From Asterias amurensis (lineage: Eukaryota; Echinodermata; Asteroidea; Forcipulatida; Asteriidae), in NCBI RefSeq assembly GCF_032118995.1, contig NC_092649.1, forward strand, positions 20,335,832 to 20,399,831: DNA of 64,000 nucleotides, read 5' to 3'. The translations under genes were made by a program, and so were the position numbers. Shown here in pieces: positions 48,837 to 59,600 of the stretch. A model generated the notes under the pieces. That model was not told where the DNA came from. It did not search any database and saw only the letters and a program-made list of their open reading frames with translations. Position 1 is the stretch's first letter. Each line of letters starts with the position of its first letter.

Positions 48837-49540
48837 TGCGAAAAGTCTGCATTTTACACCGTTACGGAGACCGACTCAATCATGTTATACCTAGAATGAC
48901 AGAGGGGCAATCGTTGCTGGGAGTAACATGAAAACCAAACATTGTGAATTGCCAACACGATCTTTAGGCATCCCTAACCCTTGTGCAAATATCACTGGCA
49001 TTCAATAATTTATTATGATAATCATTTGGCAATAGCTTAAAAAAACATATACAGGTACCGGTGCGGGGAGCAAAGTAGAGCAATTATAACGAACGACAGA
49101 AAGAGTCGTTATTTATTACCAGACACTGATCATAGGAATTGAAAAACTACGCTTCAATGTATAGTTACACCATCAATAATGTATGGTCTTTTCGAAACCA
49201 CTGCTTGGGATCGAGCTTCGGCTTAGCGGCTTTAGAAAACGTGTGCTTTCCTAATGGGGTTTAAAACAAGCAGACAGAGCCCGAGTCGGAGCCAAAAACT
49301 TTGTTTCGAAAACGCCAATGTCTGCATTATTGATGAAAAGCAAATGTGCACAACCACAGTCATGGGAACACATTGTTTTCGTGTCCATTTTATGCAGATT
49401 TTGAAAAACACTGATGCAGCAGTTATCTCACTGCCATTTGTAATATCAATTCACAATAGCTGTGTCAATGATTAAATAATAAGTGCTTGAGTTTAAGATC
49501 TGTAAATTTGTTTAAATATTAAATGTACCCGTTGATTTAA
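48837..49540. other. Intergenic; presumed promoter region of the minus-strand Ig gene
   Basis: I see no clear TATA box or gene here. The segment at 49190-49310 has inverted matches around TTCGAAACCACT and TTTCGAAAACG, possibly an old element. Confidence 0.4.
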
Positions 49541-50066
49541 AGTCACCTGGAAGTGGTATTTTTTCAAAATAAAGCTTTTGCCACTAATATATGTGTTTTG
49601 ATGAGTGGAACGTGAATAGACAGTCAACTAAGGTTTTAAACAATCAGTTCTTATGTTATTTACAAATTTAAGAGTAGACCCCGACCCGAGAGGGCGCTGT
49701 TCGTGACGTCAATCGAGGCAGACTTTGCCTGTAATGCGTAGAGTAAACACAGTTTGTTTTTGTTTTTTCCGGCAATGCCGACCAGGTGTACTGCTGCTGA
49801 ATGCAGAAAAACACTTTTTGAAACGTACCAACTCACGACTTGGACGTACATGTACTTTGCACGTGTGTTTACTATACGCATTGCAGGCAAAGTCTGCCTC
49901 GATTGACGTCACAAAAGGGGTAGGCGGAGTCAGCCCCCAAACAACTTTATATATTTTTTAAACATATAAATCGTGACAAACAATTACTAAAAAAAATTGT
50001 TTTATTGTTCGTAAGCCTATCCTCTTATGTTTGAAAGGGAAAAAAAAAATCTATTTCCAGGTGACT
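49541..50066. mobile_element. TTAA-flanked palindromic element, family B (copy 3)
   Basis: TTAA at 49537-49540 and 50067-50070. It is in the same orientation as the copy at 13801. On the + strand a frame starting near 49776 begins MPTRCTAAECRKT. Confidence 0.88.
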
Positions 50067-50116
50067 TTAAAATCAACGTGTCGACCAAATTTGAGCCTCC
50101 AAACATCGCCCTCCTG

Positions 50117-50460
50117 GCACAGAACACCATTGGTAAATACTCAAAATAATTGTAACCAACAAACTTACTTGGTAGCGAGCAATGGAGAGCTGTTAATTTG
50201 TGAGAAACGGCTCCCTCTGAAGTATTACGTATGTTTTTGAGAAAGGGGTAGTTTCTCATTCAAATAAAAGACTTTAAAGCCTGAAGAAATTTTTAGCCAT
50301 CTGAAAGGGTGTGTTTTCTTTCATTATTCTTTTGCAACTTCGATGACCAATAATAATGAGTCCAAATGTTCACAGATGTGTTACTGTTATTATGCATATG
50401 TTGGGATACACAAAGTAAGAACACTGGTCTTTGACATTATAACCAAATGTGTCCATGCCT
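50117..50460. mobile_element. Diverged family A element
   Basis: ACACCATTGGTAAATACTC at the left, TTTGACATTATAACCAAATGTGTCC at the right, and TTAA at 50461-50464. The left TTAA is lost. Confidence 0.7.
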
Positions 50461-50821
50461 TTAAGGGGGAAACGTACTTTTGGAAGCGCTTTTTGATGCT
50501 TGTCCAAGTAGTTGTCAGAACCAACCCATACAACTTCAAAATCGAAAAAAAGTACATGAATGACCCAATTTTCAGGCACCTGTTTCGTGTTCAAGTGTCC
50601 ATATTTTTATTGGAAACAACTTGTGAATAATGATATAGGTTACAATTCTCACTCTCATAAAACACAAATCCCACGACGTGTTTCCCGCAGGGGTAGAGAT
50701 ATTTGATCGATCAAAGGTCCTGATCAAGTGAACATACTTTACTCGCGGGGGCCCCAGCGTGAGCTAAATTGATTTCAGAGTTTGTCCTAACTGGGCGTAC
50801 TATACCAGGTGTTACCCTTAA

Positions 50822-51421
50822 AGGGACACGTTGCCTTGGATCGGGCTAGTTGGTTTGTTATAAAACGCGTATGGTTAGAAAGATGTTTTAAAAGTAGAAT
50901 ACATAACGATCCACTTAAATACGCCTCGAAATTGCACAGTTTTCCTTTTACGCCGTGGATGAACTCACACGGTACACTATTTCGTCATGGAGATAGAAAT
51001 GATTACGTGGAGTCAAATGTTTGACTCCAGAAAATGGACGACTGTGTGTTAGTTCACAAGGTAAAAGGAAACGGTGCAATTTTGAGGCACGTTTTATGTG
51101 GTGTGGATCATTGTTTGTTTGTCCATGCAAGTCGCCACACACAAGGCCTAAAGGCCACTTCACAAGGTGTGGGCTACGATCAACTATTTTCCAGGGGCCA
51201 TTGCCACTCCTACTCCTGGGGCTGACCCATTTACAGCCCTTATGGATGTAGGCTTGGGTATCATCCAATCAGAAGCCTGGCTGGTAAAGCAGAAATCAAT
51301 ACCTCCCCAACTTTAACATTCTGCTTTTAAAGCACCTTTCTAACCGTTACGCATTTTCATAACAAAATGGTTAAAAACGCTTTCCAGGACCAAGTCGACC
51401 GATCCAAGGCAACGTGTCCCT
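50822..51421. mobile_element. TTAA-flanked palindrome, family F (copy 2) with internal insertion
   Basis: Ends AGGGACACGTTGCCTTGGATC and GATCCAAGGCAACGTGTCCC, TTAA at 50818-50821 and 51422-51425. Compared with the 382-bp copy at 46478, it carries about 190 extra bp at roughly 51117-51310. Confidence 0.88.
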
Positions 51422-51875
51422 TTAAATAACGAGCCTAGCACGTATCATGCCGTTCTGGTAGTCGCCACTGAACCGAGTGTGTTCGTTTTTGTATGTTGTC
51501 ACCGTGACAACCAGTTGTCCAACATATCAGAGCACTGAAATACAAAGTACACAGTTTGTTCTGAAATTGTATTGTAGAGAGATATGGTTTTATCAGTAAT
51601 CTTATGGCACACATTGAAGTGGTTCATTGATCACACTGTCTGGTCCAAACGAACTTTTTAGCAGAAACTGACACCGATATACCGATAGCTGTATTTGTTG
51701 TCCATGGTATTGAATAATCGATTGGATTACGGAAGCAAAGGTTGTTCAGCATGATGGCGTTTATTGTCGTGGACAAGGATTAATAATGTGAACATCACTG
51801 TGAAATCAGCCTGGAGCCTATTGTCAAAGATTGGTGTCTGCTGACTTTTTACAGGACCAGTGGAGAACTTTAAAA

Positions 51876-52895
51876 ATGGCTCAACTTTGTGTTGCTCTGT
51901 GTCTGCTATTGAGCTCAATATCTGTATTTGCTCAGTCCATCGTAAGACAACCAGTTGATGTTACTGTGTATGAGGGGGACGGTCTAGCCACAATAAGTTG
52001 TGAGTTTGTCGCCGTAAACGAACGGGACCAGGTTGTTTCTTTCCGGAGAGGGAACGACATCATCAGTGACGAGCTTGGGCTCCGTTCTGGTGAACTACAA
52101 CAACTGGGTCTGATAGCTGAGAACTACAGCATCAAACGTAACATCAACGTGGGGACATATTCTAGGTCGTATGACCTTTCTATCAAATCGCCAACCAGGA
52201 ATGACACAAGCGATTACAAGTGTGTCCTTTGTAAACGGGATAAAATCACTAGCATGTGTTCTGGTAAAATTGTCCTGTCGTCTCAGGTAGCCAGCCTTAC
52301 TGTACAATATTTACCCGGTGATGCATATCCTATATGCAATGTACCATCCAATATTGAATCCAATGCCAGCTATGTTGATGTACAAGAAGGTAAAGCTGTG
52401 GAGATCGTCTGCTCATCAGAAACCGGCAGTCCACTTGTTGAGCTCGCTTGGACACAGCATGGAGCTGCGGTCAAAGGTCAAGTAGCGGTTGAAGGTCAAG
52501 TATCAACCGGTAAAAATATGCTGACTGAATCGAGAGTGATGTTCGTGCCAAGCATGGAGGATAATGGGACAGTTCTGATTTGCACTTTAACAAGTGCTGC
52601 TTTTGAGGGTGATGCACGAAACTGCAGCACCCTTCCATTCGTTGTTTCCGCTGATGGGAGCAATGGCAAAGAGGGACCTTTAGGTCTCGGGGGACTAACC
52701 AGAACTATCATCATCATTGTCATTCTTGTCCTGGTCATTGTCATTCTAATTGTCACCATTGTCATTGTCTATGTGACGAAGAGGAAGAAGAGAGATCGGG
52801 GATCGACACGAGGTCACAATATTGAGTACCAGCCTGCTGACACCGTAGATAAAGACGATGGTGGTCAGATCAAAATAGAGAGGGATGAAATCTAG
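51876..52895 (+). CDS. Intronless Ig-domain single-pass membrane protein with short tail
   Basis: I chose the ATG at 51876 (AAAAATGG context) because it directly starts a signal peptide (MAQLCVALCLLLSSISVFAQ); an upstream in-frame ATG at 51831 would add 15 polar residues. The protein is 339 aa. Ig domain 1 (21-145) has C42 and C116 plus C119 and C128, and lacks the usual core Trp (VVSFRRG). The linker YLPGDAYPIC is followed by Ig domain 2 (155-257) with C179, W192, C236 and an extra C154/C250 pair. The transmembrane segment is 277-300, almost pure Ile/Val/Leu. The 39-residue tail starts KRKKR and has one tyrosine (IEYQPA) that does not fit ITIM. It is a paralogue of the 46.9-48.8 kb gene and, by its N terminus, of the gene at 63874. 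The ligand is unknown. Confidence 0.88.
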   Translation: MAQLCVALCLLLSSISVFAQSIVRQPVDVTVYEGDGLATISCEFVAVNERDQVVSFRRGNDIISDELGLRSGELQQLGLIAENYSIKRNINVGTYSRSYDLSIKSPTRNDTSDYKCVLCKRDKITSMCSGKIVLSSQVASLTVQYLPGDAYPICNVPSNIESNASYVDVQEGKAVEIVCSSETGSPLVELAWTQHGAAVKGQVAVEGQVSTGKNMLTESRVMFVPSMEDNGTVLICTLTSAAFEGDARNCSTLPFVVSADGSNGKEGPLGLGGLTRTIIIIVILVLVIVILIVTIVIVYVTKRKKRDRGSTRGHNIEYQPADTVDKDDGGQIKIERDEI

Positions 52896-52943
52896 CTGCA
52901 TCAAACAACAATTTACTCTGTATTACAATCAGTGATATACCTA

Positions 52944-53570
52944 GGGCCAATTTCATAGAGCCGTTTAAGCACAAACATAAGCTAAGCACAAGCAAGTTTG
53001 GCCTATCCCAGGGCCCGATCTCATAAAGCTATTTAGCAGAAAATACTACTTGACAAATTTCTTTGCTAAGCAAAAATTGAGTAGGACACCAGTCAATGTT
53101 AACCTAATGTAATTTTGACTGGTAGTCCGTTTCTACCAAGCACTAGTTGTCTAAGCTTAGCAAAACTTTCGTGCTTACAGTCTTTATGAAATCGGGCCCA
53201 GAATAGGGTTCTAACAAAACACAATGTGACTGGCATCCAAACAGCTCTATTGAGCCCGGATGACTATCCTTGTAAAATCTTCTAGTGAATTTGACTGAAA
53301 TCCCGCACCGCACCCGACTCAGACCCCGCATGTATTTTTTTATGTACTCTCCATGCACACAAGCCCTTTGCCCTATTTCATAAAGCTGCTAAGCATAAAA
53401 TTATGCTAAGCAAATTTCTTTGCTAAAGCAAGGAAGGATCAGTGGTGTACCAGTCGCCAGCAATGGTACTTCTATAGTACTCTGGCTGGTAACCTGTTTT
53501 GTTATTATCAATCATTTGTTTTGCCTAGCAAGTTTTTTTTTGTGCTTACAGGCTTTTTGCAATTTGACCT
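52944..53570. mobile_element. Cluster of family E MITEs (three copies)
   Basis: Fragments lie at 52944-53008, 53019-53201 (CAGGGCCCGATCTCATAAAG...TTTATGAAATCGGGCCCAG) and 53369-53570 (GCCCTATTTCATAAAGCTGC...). They are diverged relatives of 7754-7998. Confidence 0.75.
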
Positions 53571-54458
53571 GATGTACTAGGGCCCCCCCCCTCCCCGCCC
53601 TACCGCTAAGAGGAACACCCACCGGTTTTATATGTCAGACTATGTACCATTAATTGTATTATAATCTTACGCATTGGTGTTTATTACGTATGCCTTCCTA
53701 GTGAGACCTACCAATGCCATGTAAAGTTTCTCTTTACTTCGGTAAATCTTACATAACTTTGGTTAACTGCAATACTTACTCTCAAAACATGTATAGATTT
53801 TTTTACACTACAAATCAGTACATATTTTTGGCCGTGTTTTACTTAATTTAGGTAGTTTCTTACACAACTTTTTTTACATAACATCTTTTTACCATTTGTT
53901 TTCTGAGTGTACTTTAAAATGCATGGGTTTTTTTTGTGGGGGAACCCTTTTACGGTACTATATCAAAATACTGTACATACAAATAATTTTTTCTATGAAA
54001 AACTTTAATTTTAAGACCGTTCTGCGGGTAACATGACTCAAACTTTCCATCGAGTGAACTTTTGTTTGTTTACTAGAATCAGTCTAATTTAGCAATTACT
54101 TTAAATGAGTCCACATCTGTGATCTATTTGTTGTAAATTCATTTCATAGAATCTGTGAGTATCAATCTGTGAAGAATCAATGAGATTGTCGAGCTCTTCT
54201 TGAACCAGAGGCTGAAAGTTTATTTTGTTTGTGACAAATTAAAAGTGATTAATGCTATGTTTTAGAAACAAGTTGTTAAAGCCGTTTATACATGATGATT
54301 ATGGAATAGGAGTATCGCGTGCTGTATAAGATGTGTACTCCGTCTTCCTTAGTCGTTGCCCACTCGTCGCAAAGAGCCTCCCACCCCCGCCCTTCCTGTT
54401 GTCTTAAGCGTTCAATACAGTGTGTTGTTGATCTTACACAGATGTAGACTAAACTGCT

Positions 54459-54620
54459 ATTCACACGACAGCAATTTAACTAGGGTCCCTTGCTTTATTT
54501 TAGCACGGTTGTAAAATGTAGCAACGTTTGACAAGATTGTCCTCTCATACGAGGTACATTGTAAAAATTTACCATGCTACAATTTAGCACGGGACCCTTG
54601 CTAAATTGCTCTCGTGTTAT
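54459..54620. mobile_element. Inverted-repeat element, family L
   Basis: CACACGACAGCAATTTAACTAGGGTCCC at the left is inverted at the right as GGGACCCTTGCTAAATTGCTCTCGTG. Confidence 0.72.
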
Positions 54621-54989
54621 TTATAAGGCTGCGATCGTGGTTTTTAGCCGTATTTGCAGTTGCGGCTACGGCTACGACTGTTGCTAAGGGTGTTGCTAAG
54701 GAGTTCACATAACCCATGATGACGAGGCAATCAAGCCGTAGCCGAAGCTGTAGACCTGTGGCTCACGGGATGTACATTATATTATGACGGTAGCCATGTA
54801 TATATGACTCTTCCTCTGTGATGTACACTGTAAGATAATACGAAAGTGTAAGGCTGCCAGGGCTAACTATGATGGCTAAACTTTGTGCATGAAAGTGACA
54901 ATAAATGACTTGAGTTTTTGCAATGTGTTTTTCTTCAAATTAATTTTTATAAGCTGTAAGTAAAGTATAAATCTGCCACCCGAGCCAAT

Positions 54990-55230
54990 GTGGCTCAGCT
55001 GGTCGGTGTTTATATCCAGTTTCATTGGCATTAAACAAATGAGAATATTAGTAGGAAAGGATGCAAGTCCATTGCAGGTTACTCCCCTGCTCTCCCCTTT
55101 GTATCCCTGGGTGGAGAGAAGCAGTCATGGTAAAAGTGACTCGCTCAAGGACGCAAGTGTCACTACTGACCAGGCCGGGAGTCGAACCCAGATTTTATTA
55201 AGTACAGAGCTTGAGTCAGATCGATCCGTA
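54990..55230 (+). mobile_element. SINE fragments with tRNA-like head
   Basis: GGCTCAGCTGGTCGG at the start and CAGGCCGGGAGTCGAACCCAG near the end are tRNA-like. The middle (CCCTGGGTGGAGAGAAGCAGT) is shared with 13500. Confidence 0.55.
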
Positions 55231-55827
55231 TAGTTTGTAAACAGTGGCCTCCCTCCTGTAATCCACCCTATTACAGAGTCAACTCGACTTTGCAACTCGT
55301 CTCGAAAGGTATCATGGTCGAGTTGACCCACTATGGGAGACCAAGCCACTTATACCGTTCCTGTCTTTTCCCCTATTTGTAGACCGTTATCTTTAGTAGC
55401 CATCTTTATTATCTCAACTTAAACCCAATGAAACAGAAGTGAGTTTTGAAGGACAAAATAGTCTGGTTATACTATGTGTAATAGACCTTTCTTTTGCAAC
55501 GTCACGGCACGATTTTTTGCCAAGCACATGAAAAGCCATATTATATACAGAGAGCAAAAACAGATATCTACTGCCTGTCTGTATCAATGTTACACAGATA
55601 TTCAAATAATATAGAGTTGAATGTGTTTGAAGCAAAGCAACCGATCATGGGAGGTATTTCATAAAGTTGAAAGTTTTTTTGCATAAAGTATTTAAATTGT
55701 TCACAGCATGCAATCCGTTAAAAAACACAACTGATTTTGTGAGGTAATATTCAGCCGCACATGCCAACTAGCGCACTTCGTTTTTCTTTCGAGAAAGACT
55801 CTTGTGGTCGAAACGTCAGGCCATTAA

Positions 55828-56184
55828 AGGCAGTGGATACTATTGGTAATTACCCAAAAAATTTATCATATAACCTTACTTGGTAACGAGAATGGGGAGA
55901 GGTTGATAGTATAAAACATTGTGAGAAACAGCTCCCTCTGAAGTGACGTAGTTTTCGAGAAAGAAGTAATTTTCCACGAATTTGATTTCGAGACCTCAGA
56001 TTTATAATTTTGAGGTTTCGAAATCAAGCACCTGAAAGCACACAACTTCGTGTGACAAGGGTGTTTTTTCTATCATTATTATCTCGCAACTTCGACGACC
56101 AATTTGGCTCAAATTTCACAGGTTTGCTATTTTATGCATATGTTGAGATACACCAAGTGAGAAGACTGGTCTTTGTCCAGTGTC
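55828..56184. mobile_element. Family A element with small terminal deletion
   Basis: The left TTAA is at 55824-55827. The body is complete, but about 16 bp are missing in the right terminus (CTTTG joined directly to TCCAGTGTC). Confidence 0.8.
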
Positions 56185-56410
56185 GTGACCTATTTATTTT
56201 TTGCAAAACAATGGAACGTTCCATGCTACTGTTGAGTATAGGTACCATGCAAGAAATTTCGACGTAGCTTATGCGTTGATCCATCCAAAATCACCCCATG
56301 TCTCAGACTTTCTTGCTAAATTCTAAGAAACATTGTGGCTTCGTTTCCTTCACGGTGTTGGCAAAATTTGGCACTGTTCGAGAACGTTTAGACGGGCAGA
56401 AAAAAAATGT

Positions 56411-56430
56411 TATAAATACCCATGACGTCA
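56411..56430 (+). promoter_or_regulatory. TATA box and CRE-type site of the four-Kazal gene
   Basis: TATAAATA at 56411-56418 is followed 5 bp later by the palindrome TGACGTCA (56423-56430), the consensus of CREB/ATF factors. The initiating ATG is at 56606, consistent with a 5' UTR of about 160 nt. Confidence 0.55.
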
Positions 56431-56605
56431 TTGTTGTTTCTGTTTAAAACGGGAGGTCGGCGAATGATGACACCAGAATTTACAAGAGACGCAGTGCTGA
56501 CGTGAACGTAATTTACGACTTCTTCAAAAGCCCAAACACTCTGAACTTTTCTGGAACTTTGTGTATTTAGGCTCAAGGCAAAGGAAGGGTATCCATCAAT
56601 CACCT

Positions 56606-59600
56606 ATGAGGTATGTAGGATTTTGCATTTCAGTGTTTATTTCTGCATGTGTATATTGGTGTTGCAACTTTAAAAGTTCCGCTAATTTGTCGTTGTTAAG
56701 TTATTGAAAAAGGTAAACAGTACCCATAAATGATGTAGGCCTATGATGTAGTTTAATACTATATCAACCTCTCCCCATTACTCGTTACCAATTCAGCCGT
56801 CGATTTCACAAAACTCTTCCTAACTTAGGACTAATCTTATGACTTAGGACGAGTCCCAACCCTGCACTGTAGTTTGCAGACCTTAAGATTAATCCTAACT
56901 TAGGACGAGTTACTCGTCCTAACTCGAGATAAGACGAGTCCTAACTCTTTCTGAAATCGACGGCAGGTTTTATGCTAATAATTATTTTGAGTATTTACCA
57001 ATAGTGTCCAGTGCCTTTAACTGCTGTACATTATTTTGATTCAAAACGGCATGTGTGGGTATTCCATGGTAGCACCAGCAGTATTTCAACGACAGTCCCA
57101 TCTCTTCTTCTTATGCCATGTTTTCAGCTTATTATAGCCAGCGGTGGGTCCTGGATAAGTCTTTATTGCCGTCAGTTGTTCAACTGCTGTAATGAATAAA
57201 TACCTCATTGCAACTTTGAAAAGGTCCGTGATCCCCAAAATCCCACAATCTCGGCAACTTCTTAACACCTGTAAGGAAGTTGTTAACTAGGGAGCCTATA
57301 CCAACATGACAACCCACAGTTTCCCCAAAGCAGTGAGTCATTTTTAACAATATTACAGTCTCTGGTTTGGCATTGGAGGGGAGTTCTGCATGGGGCCGGA
57401 CACTGGGGAAGGAGGGTGAGTGGGCCATGTCTGTCTGGATATTAACAAGATTACACGTTTTTGAGAACATAACCCCCAAACAATAGGCTGCATTATTTAA
57501 ACAGGTGTTCTCTCAAATTGGCTTTGTAAGTAATGACGACTTTTTGGGATGGGGTGTCGGTTGTTAGTCTGCCCGTACACAAGCAACTGCTTCAAGGGTT
57601 TGTCTCCATCTACCTAATTAGTTTTCTATATGCCTAATTGATGTAATATTAACTATTATTTGTATGCATTTATTTATTGTAAATCAGTGAAATGGAAACG
57701 AATAATAAGTTGTGTTTGCACCATTGGGGGCGCTTTAATGTTTGGCGACTGTTAAGACCTGACACTAAAATCTCCAGGGTCAGAATTTACCCGGATTCTT
57801 GGGTGTGACTCTTTTTTTTCTTACCTGGATCAAAATGACCCAGTACTGACGCAGTATCCGAATACAAAATTTTTTTTAAACCATCTTTCGGGTCAGGTTG
57901 ACCCCAAAATGGGTCAGGCCCTTGGACCAGGTCATTTTTGACCGGGCGTTATTAGAGTATTAGTTTAAGTTTGTAGTCATAAAGTCCGTATGTTGTGATT
58001 ATCTTTTCCAGAATTCTTAAAGACTACTGCAGTTCACTGAGGATTGTTATTCCTATAGTGGTTCTTGTATGCTCAGTATGTACATTGCTAGTTTACCTTG
58101 GCATACAGTCCTACAACAACGAGACCAACCAGGAACAAGGTAAAACAAAACAATAACTCTGCTTCGATCCAGAAAAAAACAATAATACATAATTAGTTAC
58201 ATTCAATTTTACAGTTTATATTAAGCAGATTGATATCATCAATAATATTTAAACGTGTCCTTAAGCAAGGCACTAAACCGTAGGTGCTTCTGCTTAACCC
58301 AAGTGTATCAATGGGAGGGCCAAGCCAGTATCGTGTTGGGTTAACCCCCTCAGCATTAAAAGTAAGCAGCTTGAGGTTGTGCTCCACAGGGAGTTCAGAT
58401 AGTTTGACGAACAGTCTTTTTAAAGACTGTTTAAAAGTGTGCTCGACTGAATGGATAAGAGCCTCTTCTATTAGCTACATATGATAAGAGCGCTAGTAAA
58501 GGCGTTTTTCTATAAATGTGGTTTGATTTGGGTTTTGGACAGTAAAATTCATTCGGAGGAAGGGTGACTTTGGAAAATCATATCAAGCTTCTTTTTAAAT
58601 AAAGCATACTCAATATTTTCACGATATTTTTATGAAGTTTGGGAGAAGTGACCAATTGGCAATTTTCCGTTATATTGACTGCTTCAGGGCTGCACACAAC
58701 TTCGCAAACGACAACCCATGATATAATTGAAACAGCGGTTGGTGTAACAACAAAACGCCCGTATCCTGTGTCAACGAACAGTGCGTCTACTACCAAAGCT
58801 CCGGATCTAGAAACATCAGAACCAACCCAACAAGAAACTCTACCACAAACTACAAACCAAAATGAGCCGCCAACAGCTGGCAAATGGACACCATCACCTT
58901 CAGCAAGCAACGCAACCTCGATTGCGTCACCAACAACGCCCTCTGCCGTCACTATGCCCCAACAAACAACTTCAGACCAATCACAGTCCACACACGCGGT
59001 TACCGAAATGATCCGAGGAACAACGGAGGCTGCAGCCTCGGGTTCACCCGTTGATGTATCGGGGTCAACTTGGTCATGTCCAGCGGACGGCCAGTGTGAT
59101 TGGTTGCCTTCTGATCCAGTTTGCGGCTCGGATGGCAAGACTTACTCCAACCTTTGCGTGATGAGAGATTCGGCTTGCAAGGCTGCAGACTTCACGCTCC
59201 AACCAGTGAAGAGGGGAAATTGCACCAAAGGAGTTGGAAATGAAGGTAAGTCTTAATGTGAGAGTTTGGAGCGCTAGATGGCAGCAGACTTGCATGCGCG
59301 CATTACCTAAAACAACAATGGTTTTTACCTAAGTCTGCTGCCACCTAGCGTCCTAAAAGTCAACCATTGCTTGAACCAGGTTTTTTGCCTTTCTCACATT
59401 ATAAGCCTACCATAATAACAGTCGCTTCTTTAAAGCGCTAATATCCGTCATTCAAACACTCTTTAAAATGGGCCTAATTCACCCTATCTTCTTCTATTCA
59501 GAATGTTTCGACTGTGAAGATTTCTTCGACCCGGTGTGCGGGTCAAACAAACGGAGTTATCTCAACGTCTGTCAACTGAAAAGAGAAGTTTGTCGTACCA

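Larger units (their letters stand above)
53571..55790. other. Intergenic, no gene recognised
   Basis: Apart from the elements at 54459-54620 and 54990-55230, there is nothing recognisable. AATAAA near 54900 could serve the Ig gene ending at 52895, but it is 2 kb away. Confidence 0.5.

Noticed and set aside
58578..59138. 186-residue minus-strand frame
   Set aside because: It is the shadow of the Thr/Ser-rich exon of the four-Kazal gene on the opposite strand.
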